Shown: piece after piece, positions 22,238 to 32,221 of the stretch
How the letters are laid out: each line of letters starts with the position of its first letter
Position numbering within the stretch: position 1 is the stretch's first letter
Assembly (NCBI GenBank): GCA_026398695.1
Contig: JAPLSJ010000030.1
Location: 1-64,000, forward strand
Reading direction: 5' to 3'
Source: Arenimonas sp.
GTDB taxonomy: Bacteria > Pseudomonadota > Gammaproteobacteria > Xanthomonadales > Xanthomonadaceae
DNA length: 64,000 bases
Notes under the pieces: model-generated
Database searches by the model: none
What the model was told of the DNA's origin: nothing
What the model saw: the letters and a program-made list of their open reading frames with translations, nothing else
Made by a program: the position numbers and the translations under genes

Positions 22238-24265
22238 ATGCGGCGACCCGCCACGCTCGGCAAGATCCTCCTCCCCGCACTGCTGGTGCTTGCGGCGCTG
22301 CCCGCGCACGGCCGCACGCTGCGCGCGCAGGTGGAGTCGGTGCGCACCGGCGTGGGCTCGCTGCAGCAGGTGGAGATGGTGCTTTCGTGGCCCGATGGCG
22401 CCAGTGCCGGCACCTTTGAAATGCGCGTCGCGCAGCTCGACATGCCGCTGCTGTCGCATCGCTCGCGCAACCTGGCCTGGCGCTGCCCGATGCAGCGAAC
22501 CGCCGACGGCGGCTGGACCTGCAGCGGCCCGCTGAAGGCCACCGGTGCGGCACCTTCGCAGCTGTCGCTGGCCGTGCTGCCTACGATGACGCGCGCCGAA
22601 CTCGCCGTCGGCAAGCAGCGTCTTTCCTACGAATCCTCGGCCGCATCGCCCGACCTGTCGCGCATCGGCCTGCAGCAGATTCCCGTCGCCTGGCTCAAGG
22701 CCTACCTCGCCTCGCTGTGGGCCGAGGGCCAGTGGACGCAGGGCACGCTGGGCGGCCAGCTGGACGTGATCGCACCGCAGGCGGGTCCGTTCCAGGTGCA
22801 GGCGCGGCTCAAGCTCGACGACGTGGGTTTGGAAACGCCCGACGGCTGGCTCGCCGCCGCGGGCCTGTCCGCCGGCCTCGACCTGGACTACCTCGAGCGC
22901 GGCGCCGACACCCGCGTGCAGGTGGACCTGGTGGCGCGCGGCGGCGAATTCCTCGCCCAGGGCCTTTACGCGCAGCTTCCGGCCACGCCGGTGACCGTGC
23001 GCGTCACCGCCGAGCAGCGCGGCGACGGGCCGTGGCGCCTCCCGGCCTTTTCCTGGCAGGACGCCGGCGTGCTGGACGCCAAGGGCAGCGCCGAACTCGA
23101 TGCCGCCGCGTCGGTGCGGTCGCTGGTGCTCGACCTGGGCCTGGGCGACCTTGCCGTGGCGCGCGACCGCTACCTGAGCGGCTTCCTCGCGCCGGCCGGC
23201 TTCGCCGACCTCGTGTTGTCGGGCAAGGCGCAGGCCCACCTTTCGCTGCGCGAGGGCAAGCTGCAGGCCATGGCGCTGGACGTCGCCCAGGCCACCGCGG
23301 TGGATCCGCGCCAGCGCTTCGTGCTGGCCGGGCTCGACGGCGGCCTGCGCTGGAGCGCAGGCACGCAGGCCGTGGCCAGCCGGCTCGGCTGGGCCAGCGG
23401 CGCGCTGTATGGCATCGGCCTGGGCGCCGCGCAGTTTGAATTCACCAGCGCCGGCGGCGAGCTGCGGCTGGTGCGGCCAAGCCGCATCGCCGTGCTCGAG
23501 GGCAACATCAGCCTCGACGACCTGCGCTGGCAGCCTCCCGAGGGCGAGCGCGGCACGCGCTTCCAGTTGGGCGCCACGCTGGCCGCGCTCGACCTGGGCA
23601 GCCTGTCGCAGCGACTGGGCTGGCCGCCGTTCACGGGCAGCCTGGGCGGCCGCATTCCGGCCGCACGCTACGAGGGCGGCGTGCTGACGCTCGACGGTGG
23701 CCTGGCCATGCAGGTGTTCGGCGGCAGCGTTTCGCTGTCGGAGCTGGTGATGGAGCGGCCCTTTGGCGTGGCGCCGACGCTGTCGGCCGACATCGCCATC
23801 GAAGACATCGACATGGAGCCGATGACCGCGGCGTTCGGCTTCGGTTCGATCACCGGCCGCATGGACGGCCGCATCGCCAGGCTGCGCATGGTGGACTGGT
23901 CGCCGGTGGCCTTCGACGCGCGCCTGCGCACCGACGACGCCTGGACCGGCCGCCGGCGCATCAGCCAGCGCGCCGTCGAGGACATTTCCAAGGTGGGCGG
24001 CGCCGGCCTCGTGGCCGGGCTGCAGACGCAGGTACTCAAGCTGTTCGACGACTTCGGCTATGCCCGCATCGGGCTGGCGTGCCGGCTGCGCGACAACGTC
24101 TGTGCGATGGACGGCGTCGGTTCAGCCGGCGATGGCTATACCATCGTGGAAGGCTCGGGCCTGCCGCGCATCCAGGTGGTGGGTTTCAGGCGGCGCGTAG
24201 ATTGGCCAACCCTCGTGGCTCGCCTGGTGGCGGCCACCGAAGGGCAGGCTCCGGTAATCCAATGA
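22238..24265 (+). CDS. YdbH/AsmA-like large envelope protein
   Basis: Signal peptide, long beta-rich sequence, C-term RISQRAVEDISKVGGAGLVAGLQTQVLKLFDDFGYARIGLACRLRDNVCAMDG as in YdbH-family proteins. Confidence 0.75.
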   Translation: MRRPATLGKILLPALLVLAALPAHGRTLRAQVESVRTGVGSLQQVEMVLSWPDGASAGTFEMRVAQLDMPLLSHRSRNLAWRCPMQRTADGGWTCSGPLKATGAAPSQLSLAVLPTMTRAELAVGKQRLSYESSAASPDLSRIGLQQIPVAWLKAYLASLWAEGQWTQGTLGGQLDVIAPQAGPFQVQARLKLDDVGLETPDGWLAAAGLSAGLDLDYLERGADTRVQVDLVARGGEFLAQGLYAQLPATPVTVRVTAEQRGDGPWRLPAFSWQDAGVLDAKGSAELDAAASVRSLVLDLGLGDLAVARDRYLSGFLAPAGFADLVLSGKAQAHLSLREGKLQAMALDVAQATAVDPRQRFVLAGLDGGLRWSAGTQAVASRLGWASGALYGIGLGAAQFEFTSAGGELRLVRPSRIAVLEGNISLDDLRWQPPEGERGTRFQLGATLAALDLGSLSQRLGWPPFTGSLGGRIPAARYEGGVLTLDGGLAMQVFGGSVSLSELVMERPFGVAPTLSADIAIEDIDMEPMTAAFGFGSITGRMDGRIARLRMVDWSPVAFDARLRTDDAWTGRRRISQRAVEDISKVGGAGLVAGLQTQVLKLFDDFGYARIGLACRLRDNVCAMDGVGSAGDGYTIVEGSGLPRIQVVGFRRRVDWPTLVARLVAATEGQAPVIQ

Positions 24266-24891
24266 AGGAGTTCACCATGGGCTTGAAGAAACCGTCGTAC
24301 CTTTCCTCGTCGCTGCTGTTGGCGGGCGTGCTGGCGCTGGGCGCCTGCGTCACGATCAACGTTTACTTCCCGGCGGCCGAAGCCCAGGAAGCGGCCGAGG
24401 AATTCGTCGAGAAGGTGCTGGGCGACGAGGCCGCGGACGCCGCGCCCGACGCCGGCAATCCCCAGTCCTTCCAGGCGCCGGCGCGGCCGTCGTTCGACTT
24501 TGCGTCGCTGTTCATCAGCTCCGCGCAGGCCCAGGACGCCGACATCACCATCCGCACGCCGGCCATCCAGGCCATCCAGGACCGCATGGCCGAGCGCTTC
24601 CAGAACAGCCTCGAGGCGCACTTCACCTCGGGCGCGCTGGGCTTCGGCAAGGACGGCCGCGTGGTGCTGCGTGATGCCACCAAGGTGGGACTCAAGGATC
24701 GCGTCGCCGTGACCCAGCTGGTGGCCGAGGAAAACCGCGACCGCGACGCCGTCTACCGCGAAATCGCCGTCGCCAACGGCCATGCCGAATGGGAAGGCCA
24801 GATCCGCGAAACCTTCGCCAGGCAGTGGGTGGCCAGCGCCCGCGCGGGCTGGTGGTACCAGGCGGCCGACGGCGGCTGGAAGCAGAAGTAA
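24262..24891 (+). CDS. DUF1318/YdbL-family lipoprotein-like protein
   Basis: Lipobox-like LALGAC followed by VTINVYFPAAEAQEAAEEFV; C-term LVAEENRDRDAVYREIAVANG...WWYQAADGGWKQK. Confidence 0.82.
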   Translation: MKEFTMGLKKPSYLSSSLLLAGVLALGACVTINVYFPAAEAQEAAEEFVEKVLGDEAADAAPDAGNPQSFQAPARPSFDFASLFISSAQAQDADITIRTPAIQAIQDRMAERFQNSLEAHFTSGALGFGKDGRVVLRDATKVGLKDRVAVTQLVAEENRDRDAVYREIAVANGHAEWEGQIRETFARQWVASARAGWWYQAADGGWKQK

Positions 24892-24930
24892 GCCAACGGG
24901 CGTCCCCGGGCCGGGGACGCATAGCCAGGC

Positions 24931-24966
24931 GGGGCGGGGATTTGCGAAAATCCCCGCCCCGTTTTC
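24931..24966 (+). terminator. Intrinsic terminator-like hairpin after ydbL-like gene
   Basis: GGGGCGGGGATTT-GCGA-AAATCCCCGCCCC-GTTTTC, perfect 13-bp stem; a second hairpin GCGTCCCC-gggcc-GGGGACGC at 24900-24920. Confidence 0.75.
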
Positions 24967-24981
24967 ATTCTGGTCCCGGCC

Positions 24982-26301
24982 GTGGCCCGATCCCGTTCCA
25001 AGATCCACCAGGTGTTCGAGCTCCCGATCGACGGCCTGACCCACGACGGCCGCGGCGTGGGCCGCCGGGAGGGCAAGGCGGTGTTCGTCGCCGGCGCCCT
25101 GGCCGGTGAAATCGTCCGCGCCGAACAGACCGGCCGCAACCGCCACTACGACGAGGCCCGCACGCTGGAAGTGGTGCAGGCCTCGCCCGACCGCGTGCCG
25201 CCGCGCTGCCCGCACTTCGGCACCTGCGCCGGCTGCGTGCTGCAGCACCTGGAAGAGTCGCGGCAGATCGAAGCCAAGCAGCAGGCGCTGCTCGAAAACC
25301 TGCAGCGCATCGGCCACGTCGCCGCCGAGCGCACGCTGGCGCCGCTGGTGGACGCCGCCTGGGGCTACCGCCGCAAGGGCCGCTTCTCGGTGCGCTACGT
25401 CGAGAAGAAGGGCAAGGTGCTGGTGGGCTTCCGCGAAACCGACCCGCGCTACGTCGCCGATCTGTCGGTGTGCCACACCGTGGTGCCCGAGATCGGCCTG
25501 CGCATCCAGGAAATCGCGGCGCTGGTGGACAGCCTCGACGGCAAGCGCACGCTGCCGCAGATCGAGTTCATCGCCGGCGACGACGCAGTGGCGCTGGTGT
25601 TCCGGCACCTCGAGCCGCTGTCGGCGGACGACCTGGCGCGCCTCACGGCGTTCGCGAAGTCCTCGGGCCTGGCGGTGTTCCTGCAGCCAGGCGGCGTGGA
25701 CACGGTGCATGCGCTGTGGCCCGACGAGGTGCCGCTGGCGTTCTCGATCCAGGGCCACGGGCTGACGCTGGCGTTCCGGCCGCTGGACTTCATCCAGGTC
25801 AATGCCGGCATCAACGGCAAGATGATCGACTCGGCGCTGGACCTGCTCGACCCCTTGCCCGGCGACCGCGTGCTGGACCTGTTCTGCGGCCTGGGCAACT
25901 TCACGCTGCCGCTGGCGGGCCGCGCCGGCCAGGTGGTGGGCGTGGAGGGCGATGCCGGCCTGGTGGCCCGCGCCCGCGACAACGCCGTGCGCAACGGGCT
26001 GGCCAACGTGCAGTTCCACGCCGCCGACCTGGCCAAGGACCTGTCGGACGAGCCGTGGATGCGGGCCGGGTTCGACAAGCTGCTGCTGGACCCGCCGCGC
26101 GCCGGCGCCGCCGAAGTGCTGGCGCAGCTGCCGCTGGACGGCATCCGCCGCATCGTCTACGTGTCCTGCCACCCGGCGTCGCTGGCCCGCGACGCCGGCT
26201 TCCTGGTCCGGGAGCGCGGCTACACGCTCAAGGCCGCCGGCGCGATGGACATGTTCCCCCAGACGGCCCACGTGGAATCGATTGCGCTGTTCGAGAAGTA
26301 G
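24982..26301 (+). CDS. rlmD: 23S rRNA (uracil-5-)-methyltransferase RlmD
   Basis: Cys motif CPHFGTCAGCVLQHL; VLDLFCGLGNFTLPLA; GTG start. Confidence 0.95.
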   Translation: MARSRSKIHQVFELPIDGLTHDGRGVGRREGKAVFVAGALAGEIVRAEQTGRNRHYDEARTLEVVQASPDRVPPRCPHFGTCAGCVLQHLEESRQIEAKQQALLENLQRIGHVAAERTLAPLVDAAWGYRRKGRFSVRYVEKKGKVLVGFRETDPRYVADLSVCHTVVPEIGLRIQEIAALVDSLDGKRTLPQIEFIAGDDAVALVFRHLEPLSADDLARLTAFAKSSGLAVFLQPGGVDTVHALWPDEVPLAFSIQGHGLTLAFRPLDFIQVNAGINGKMIDSALDLLDPLPGDRVLDLFCGLGNFTLPLAGRAGQVVGVEGDAGLVARARDNAVRNGLANVQFHAADLAKDLSDEPWMRAGFDKLLLDPPRAGAAEVLAQLPLDGIRRIVYVSCHPASLARDAGFLVRERGYTLKAAGAMDMFPQTAHVESIALFEK

Positions 26302-26352
26302 CCCGCGGCCCGGGCGGCGGGGCTTACAATTGCAGGCCTTGGGCACGATGGG

Positions 26353-26865
26353 ATGGACGCGGTGGCAATCGAGATCGAGCGCAAGTTCCGGGTGGTGGGC
26401 GAGGGCTGGCGCCCGCACGTGGTGAAGTCGGTGCGCATGGCGCAGGGCTACATCAACGACATGGCCGCGCTGCGCGATGCGCGGCAGAACGCCTCGGTGC
26501 GCGTGCGCATCGCCGGCGACCAGGCCTTCCTCAACCTCAAGTCGCGCGAACCGGGCCCCAGCCGGCAGGAGTTCGACTATCCCATCCCCGTGGTCGACGC
26601 CGAGGCGCTGCTGCGGCTGTGCGTGGGCGGGCTGATCGACAAGGTGCGCCACTACATCCCGCAGGACGGCCTGACCTGGGAAGTGGATCAATTCGGCGGC
26701 GACAACGCCGGGCTGGTGGTGGCCGAGCTGGAGCTGCCGGCCGTGGACACCGTCTTCGCCCGCCCGGACTGGCTGGGCCGGGAAGTGACCGACGAACAGC
26801 GTTTCTACAACCTCGCGCTCGCCGAGCGCCCGTATTCGCGCTGGAGCGCGGTGGAGCAAGCCTGA
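26353..26865 (+). CDS. CYTH domain protein
   Basis: IEIERKFRVVGEGW...LGREVTDEQRFYNLALAERPYSRW. Confidence 0.9.
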   Translation: MDAVAIEIERKFRVVGEGWRPHVVKSVRMAQGYINDMAALRDARQNASVRVRIAGDQAFLNLKSREPGPSRQEFDYPIPVVDAEALLRLCVGGLIDKVRHYIPQDGLTWEVDQFGGDNAGLVVAELELPAVDTVFARPDWLGREVTDEQRFYNLALAERPYSRWSAVEQA

Positions 26866-27875
26866 TGTTGGTGATCGGAATCAGCGGCCATGAACTGGCG
26901 GCGCGCGAGCGCGAGTGGCTGCAGCATTCGTCGGTGGCGGGCGTGATCCTGTTCAGCCGCAACTTCGCCTCGAAGGCGCAGGTGGCCGAGCTCACCGCGG
27001 CCATCCGTGAAGTCGCGCCGCGGCCGCAGCTGGTCTGCGTGGACCAGGAGGGCGGCCGCGTGCAGCGCTTCCGCGAAGGCTTCCACGCGCTGCCGTCGCT
27101 GGACGGGTTCGGGCGCCTGTACGCGCGCGATCCCGAAGCGGCCATCGCGCTCGCGCACGAACACGCCTGGCTGATGGCCAGCGAGATCCGCGCCACCGGC
27201 GTGGACCTGAGTTTCGCGCCGGTGGTGGACCTGGGCCGTGGCAACCTGGCCATCGGCAACCGCGCGTTCGACGCCGATCCCGCGATCGTGGCGGAGTTCA
27301 CCCGCGCCTACGTGGCGGGCATGCACGAGGCCGGCATGGCCGCCACGCTCAAGCACTTCCCGGGCCACGGCTCGGTTCTCGAGGACACGCATTTCGACGA
27401 CGCCACCGACCCGCGCCCGCTGGACGAGCTGCGCGCCAACGACCTGGTGCCGTTCGTGGCCGGCATCGGGGCGGGCGCCGACGCGGTGATGATGGGCCAC
27501 GTGAAGTACCCGGCGGTGTCGCCGGAGAAGGCCGGCTATTCGTCGCTGTGGATCAACCACATCCTGCGCGGCGAGATGGGCTTCCGCGGCGTGGTGTTCT
27601 CCGACGACATCGGCATGGCTGCGGCGGAATCGGCCGGCGGCGTGAAGTCGCGCATCGACGCCCACCTGGATGCCGGCTGCGACGTGGTGCTGGTGTGCGC
27701 GCCGGCGCTGGTCGAGGATTCGCTGGTGGCGATGGATTCGCGCCCGCTGTCCAACACCGCCGCGATCTCGGCGCTGCTGGGCCGCGGCCCGGCGGGCTGG
27801 GACGGGCTGCTGGCCGATCCACGCCATGATGGCGCCATTGCCCGCCTGTCCGGGCTCGACGCGGGAGTCGCCTGA
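26865..27875 (+). CDS. nagZ: Beta-N-acetylhexosaminidase NagZ
   Basis: GVILFSRNF...VCVDQEGGRVQRFREGF...KHFPGHG. Confidence 0.96.
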   Translation: MLVIGISGHELAAREREWLQHSSVAGVILFSRNFASKAQVAELTAAIREVAPRPQLVCVDQEGGRVQRFREGFHALPSLDGFGRLYARDPEAAIALAHEHAWLMASEIRATGVDLSFAPVVDLGRGNLAIGNRAFDADPAIVAEFTRAYVAGMHEAGMAATLKHFPGHGSVLEDTHFDDATDPRPLDELRANDLVPFVAGIGAGADAVMMGHVKYPAVSPEKAGYSSLWINHILRGEMGFRGVVFSDDIGMAAAESAGGVKSRIDAHLDAGCDVVLVCAPALVEDSLVAMDSRPLSNTAAISALLGRGPAGWDGLLADPRHDGAIARLSGLDAGVA

Positions 27876-27876
27876 C

Positions 27877-28422
27877 ATGCCCAACGACCTGGCTTCGGCC
27901 CTGGCCAACTCCGACCAGCTGTTCGACAGCGACGCCATCGACGTGCAGGTGCGCCGCATCGCCGCCGACATCGATGCCGACTACGCCGGCGGCCCGCGGC
28001 CGGTGTACCTGACGATCATGCACGGCGGCATGCTGTTCGCGTCGCGCCTGGCGCTGGCGCTGCGCACGGACCTGGAGTTCGACTACCTGCACGCCACCCG
28101 CTACCGCGGCGCCACCACGGGCTCCGGCCTGGCCTGGCTGCACCGTCCGGCCACGCCGCTGCGCGGCCGCCGCGTGCTGCTGGCCGACGACATCCTGGAC
28201 GAAGGCCACACGCTCAAGGCGGTCAAGCGCTGGTGCGAAGACGAGGGCGCCGCCGACGTGCGCATCGCAGTGATGACCGTGAAGCAGCACGACCGCCGCG
28301 TTGACGGCATCCACGCCGATTACATCGCCCTGGAAGTGCCCGACCGCTACGTCTACGGCTACGGCATGGACTACCACGAGCAGGGCCGCAACCTGCCCGG
28401 CATCTACGCGCTGGGCGCCTGA
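27877..28422 (+). CDS. Hypoxanthine-guanine phosphoribosyltransferase
   Basis: TIMHGGMLFASRLALAL...RRVLLADDILDEGHTLKAV. Confidence 0.92.
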   Translation: MPNDLASALANSDQLFDSDAIDVQVRRIAADIDADYAGGPRPVYLTIMHGGMLFASRLALALRTDLEFDYLHATRYRGATTGSGLAWLHRPATPLRGRRVLLADDILDEGHTLKAVKRWCEDEGAADVRIAVMTVKQHDRRVDGIHADYIALEVPDRYVYGYGMDYHEQGRNLPGIYALGA

Positions 28423-28423
28423 C

Positions 28424-29167
28424 ATGGCCGACATCGACCTGGCGATCATCGGCGGCACCGGTGTGTATCGGCTGGCGTCGCTGGAAGGGTCCGAAGCGGT
28501 GCAGGGCGACACCCCGTACGGCGCGCCCTCGGGGCCCGTGCGCGTGGGCCGCCTGGCCGGGCGCCGCGTGGCCTTCCTCGCGCGCCACGGCGAAGGCCAT
28601 TCGCTGCCGCCGCACCGGGTGAACTACCGCGCCAACCTCTGGCAGCTCAAGGCGCTCGGCGCGCAGCGCGTGCTGGCGATCAACACCGTGGGCGGCATCA
28701 CCGAGCGCTTCGGCCCGCGCGTGCTGGCCTTGCCCGACCAGCTCATCGACTACACCTGGGGCCGCGCCTCGAGCTTCTGGGACGGCGAGGGCGGCGAAGT
28801 GCTGCACGTGGACTTCGGCGATCCGTACACGCCTTCGCTGCGGCAGGCCGTACGCGAAGCGGCGGCGCGCTCGGGCACCGCGCTGGTGGACGGCGGCTGC
28901 TACGGCGCCACCCAGGGGCCGCGGCTGGAAACGCGCGCCGAGATCGCCCGCATGCTCCGCGACGGCTGCGACCTGGTCGGCATGACCGGCATGCCCGAGG
29001 CAGGCCTGGCGCGCGAGCTGGGCCTGGACTACGCCTGCCTGGCGGTGGTGGCCAACTGGGCCGCCGGCTGCGGCGACGATGCCGAGATCACCCTGGCCGA
29101 AGTGCTGGCCAACGTCGAAGCGGCGAGCGTGGGCTTGCCGCGCCTGCTCGACGCCCTGCTTGGCTGA
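28424..29167 (+). CDS. S-methyl-5'-thioinosine phosphorylase / MTAP family
   Basis: MADIDLAIIGGTGVYRL...ARHGEGHSLPPHRVNYRANLWQLK. Confidence 0.9.
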   Translation: MADIDLAIIGGTGVYRLASLEGSEAVQGDTPYGAPSGPVRVGRLAGRRVAFLARHGEGHSLPPHRVNYRANLWQLKALGAQRVLAINTVGGITERFGPRVLALPDQLIDYTWGRASSFWDGEGGEVLHVDFGDPYTPSLRQAVREAAARSGTALVDGGCYGATQGPRLETRAEIARMLRDGCDLVGMTGMPEAGLARELGLDYACLAVVANWAAGCGDDAEITLAEVLANVEAASVGLPRLLDALLG

Positions 29168-29173
29168 CGCACG

Positions 29174-30385
29174 TTGAAGATCGCGATCGTCGGTTATGGC
29201 ACCGGAGGCCAGGCGGCGGCGCTGGCGCTGTCGCGCGACGGGCATGCGGTCGAGGTGTTTGAACAGGCGGAACAGCTGCGGCCGATCGGCGCCGGTTTCC
29301 TGCTGCAGCCCACGGGGCTGGCGGTGCTCTGGGAGCTTGGCCTGCTGGACCAGGCGCTGGCCCAGGGGCGTCGCATCCATCGCCTGCACGGCGAGAACGC
29401 CGCCGGCCGGTGCGTGATGGACATGCGGTACGAAGGGCTGGACGCGCGGCTGTTCGGGCTGGGCATGCAGCGTTCGTCGCTGTTCGAGATCCTGCGCGAT
29501 GCGTGGGAGGGCCACGCGGACGTGCACACGGGCACGCGCATCGTCGCCATCGAGGACGAGGGCCGGCGCCTGCGCGACGCGGCGGGCGCCACGCACGGGC
29601 CGTTCGACCTGGTGGTGGTGGCCGACGGCGCGGCGTCGAAGCTGCGTGCCGCGGTGGGTGAGCCGCGGTTGGACAGGCCGTATCCCTGGGGTGCGCTCTG
29701 GTGCCTGTTGCCCGAAGGGCAATGGCCCTGGCCCGGCGAACTGCGCCAGCGCTACCGGCAGGCGCGGCAGATGGCGGGGTTCCTGCCGGTGGGCGGCCGC
29801 CCGGGCGACCCGACGCCGATGCTGAGTTTCTTCTGGAGCCTGCCGGCGGCGGAGCTCGGGCAGTGGGACGTGGAAGGGCTGCCCGCGTGGCAGGCCCGTG
29901 TCAGCGCGCTGTGGCCGCAGTGCGCGCCCTGGGTCCAGGGCATCACCGAAGCGGGACAGCTGGCGCGCGCGGTCTATCGCGATGCCATTCCCGCGGCGTG
30001 GTCACGCGGGCGGGTGGCGCTGCTGGGTGATGCCGCCCACGCCATGAGCCCGCAGCTGGGGCAGGGCGTGAACATGGCCTTGATGGATGCGCTGGCGCTG
30101 CGTGACGCGCTGCGCGCCCACGACGACCTGGGGCTGGCCCTGGCCGACTATGGCCGCGGCCGTCGCGCGCACGTGGCGGTGTACCAGTTCTGGAGCCGTT
30201 GGCTGACGCCGCTGTTCCAGTCCCGCCTGGACGCGGTGGCGGGATTGCGCGACCTCACCTTCCTGCCGCTGGGCACGATGCCCGGCGGGCGCGGCCAGAT
30301 GCTTCGCGTCCTCACCGGCACGCAGCGCGGCTGGTTCGGCCGCCTCGCACTCCCCCCCGCCTTCCTCACCCGCTTGCAGGGATAA
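29174..30385 (+). CDS. FAD-dependent monooxygenase
   Basis: TTG start; KIAIVGYGTGGQAAALALSRDGHAVEVFE; GRVALLGDAAHAMSPQLGQGVNMALMDA. Confidence 0.9.
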   Translation: MKIAIVGYGTGGQAAALALSRDGHAVEVFEQAEQLRPIGAGFLLQPTGLAVLWELGLLDQALAQGRRIHRLHGENAAGRCVMDMRYEGLDARLFGLGMQRSSLFEILRDAWEGHADVHTGTRIVAIEDEGRRLRDAAGATHGPFDLVVVADGAASKLRAAVGEPRLDRPYPWGALWCLLPEGQWPWPGELRQRYRQARQMAGFLPVGGRPGDPTPMLSFFWSLPAAELGQWDVEGLPAWQARVSALWPQCAPWVQGITEAGQLARAVYRDAIPAAWSRGRVALLGDAAHAMSPQLGQGVNMALMDALALRDALRAHDDLGLALADYGRGRRAHVAVYQFWSRWLTPLFQSRLDAVAGLRDLTFLPLGTMPGGRGQMLRVLTGTQRGWFGRLALPPAFLTRLQG

Positions 30386-30452
30386 CGTACCAGGTACATT
30401 TTCATCGTCGATGAGACTGCGTCTCAGCGACGATGAAAATGTACCTGGTACG
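30386..30452. repeat. 25-bp perfect inverted repeat with nested central and terminal palindromes
   Basis: CGTACCAGGTACATTTTCATCGTCG (30386-30410), 17-nt centre ATGAGACTGCGTCTCAG, CGACGATGAAAATGTACCTGGTACG (30428-30452). Confidence 0.95.
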
Positions 30453-30463
30453 AATTCACGGAT

Positions 30464-32221
30464 TCAGTGGTTGAACTGGAGGCGGGCGAGTTCGGCGTAG
30501 AGGCCGCCCTGGGCCAACAGCTCGGCGTGCGTGCCCTGGGCGACGATGCGGCCCTTGTCCATCACCACGATGCGGTCGGCCTGCAGCACGGTGGCCAGGC
30601 GGTGGGCGATCACCAGCGTGGTGCGGCCGTGCATCAGCCGTTCCAGCGCCTGCTGCACGGCACGTTCGCTTTGCGCGTCCAGTGCGCTGGTGGCTTCGTC
30701 GAGCAGCAGCACCGGTGCGTCCTTGAGCAATGCGCGGGCAATGGCCAGGCGCTGCTGCTGGCCGCCGGAAAGGCGGGCGCCGCGTTCGCCCAGCTCGCTG
30801 TCGTAGCCCTGCGGCAGGTCCACCAGGAACTCATGCGCCTCGGCGCTGCGCGCGGCGGCTTCGATCTGCGCGGCGTCGGCCTCCAGGCGGCCGTAGCGGA
30901 TGTTCTCGCGCGCGGTGGCGCCGAAGATCACCGGGTCCTGCGGCACCAGCGCCACCTGGCGGCGCAGCGCCTCGGGATCGAGCTGGCGCAGGTCCACGCC
31001 GTCCAGCGTGACCTGGCCGGCCTCGGGGTCGTGGAAGCGCAGCAGCAGCTGGAACACCGTGCTCTTGCCGGCACCCGAGGGCCCGACCAGCGCCACCGTT
31101 TCACCCGGCTCCACCGTCAGGCTGAAATCGTCCAGCGCCGCCGTGTCGGGCCGCGTGGGGTAATGGAAGCGCACGCCCTGCATGGCGATGCGCCCCTGCA
31201 GCGGCACCGGCAGCGCGGCCGGCTGCGCCGGGATCGCCAGCACCGAGCGCTCCTGCAGCAGTTCGTTGATGCGCGACATGCCGCCCGCCGCGCGCTGCAC
31301 TTCGGCCCAGACTTCGGTGAGCGCACCGACCGAGCCCGCGCCCAGCATCGCGTACAGCAGGAACTGCCCCAGCGTGCCGGCCGTGAGTTCGCCCGAGACG
31401 ACGTTCTTCGCGCCCACCCACAGCACCGCCGTGATCGAGCCGAACACCAGCACCACCACGATGGCCGTGAGCATCGCCTGCAGGCGGATGCGCTTGCGCG
31501 CCGTGCCCAGCGCGACAATGACGGCGTCGCCGAAACGTTCGCGCTCGTAGTCCTCGCGTGCGTAGCTTTGCACCGTATGCATGGCGCCCAGGGTTTCGCC
31601 GGCGCGCGCGTTGGCGTCGGCCACGCGGTCCTGGCTGTCCTTGGCCACGCCGCGCACGCGGCGGCCCGACAGCACCATCGGCAGCACCACCAGCGGGATG
31701 CCCAGCAGGGCATACAGCGCCAGGCGCGGGCTGGTGACCGCCAGCATCACCGCGCTGCCCACCACCGTGATGCCGCTGCGCAGCGCCACCGACATGCTCG
31801 ACCCCACCACGCTGCGCAGCAGCTCGGTGTCGGCCGACAGCCGCGACAGCAGCTCGCCCGTGCGCGTCCTTTCGAAGAAGGCCTGGTCGAGCGACAGCAG
31901 GTGGCCGTAGAGCTTGCGCCGCAGGTCGGCGATCACGCGCTCGCCCAGCAGCGATACGAAATAGAAACGCGCCGCCGTCGCCAGCGCCAGCACCACGGCC
32001 ACCACCAGCATCAGCGCGAACCACTTGTCGACCGAATTGCCGGCCGCGAAGCCCTCGTCGATCATGTATTTCACCGCCACCGGCAGCGTCAGCGTGGCGC
32101 CCGACGACAGCGCCAGCGCGGCCAGCCAGCTGGCCAGCAGCGGACGGTGCGGACGCAGGAAGGGCAGCAGGCCGCGCAGCGAATTGACCGGCGGTTTGGA
32201 GGCGGCGGCGTCGTCGCTCAT
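30464..32221 (-). CDS. ABC exporter, fused permease/ATPase
   Basis: TM domain plus GPSGAGKSTVFQLLLRF Walker A and LSGGQQQRLAIARALL signature. Confidence 0.95.
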   Translation of the reverse strand: MSDDAAASKPPVNSLRGLLPFLRPHRPLLASWLAALALSSGATLTLPVAVKYMIDEGFAAGNSVDKWFALMLVVAVVLALATAARFYFVSLLGERVIADLRRKLYGHLLSLDQAFFERTRTGELLSRLSADTELLRSVVGSSMSVALRSGITVVGSAVMLAVTSPRLALYALLGIPLVVLPMVLSGRRVRGVAKDSQDRVADANARAGETLGAMHTVQSYAREDYERERFGDAVIVALGTARKRIRLQAMLTAIVVVLVFGSITAVLWVGAKNVVSGELTAGTLGQFLLYAMLGAGSVGALTEVWAEVQRAAGGMSRINELLQERSVLAIPAQPAALPVPLQGRIAMQGVRFHYPTRPDTAALDDFSLTVEPGETVALVGPSGAGKSTVFQLLLRFHDPEAGQVTLDGVDLRQLDPEALRRQVALVPQDPVIFGATARENIRYGRLEADAAQIEAAARSAEAHEFLVDLPQGYDSELGERGARLSGGQQQRLAIARALLKDAPVLLLDEATSALDAQSERAVQQALERLMHGRTTLVIAHRLATVLQADRIVVMDKGRIVAQGTHAELLAQGGLYAELARLQFNH

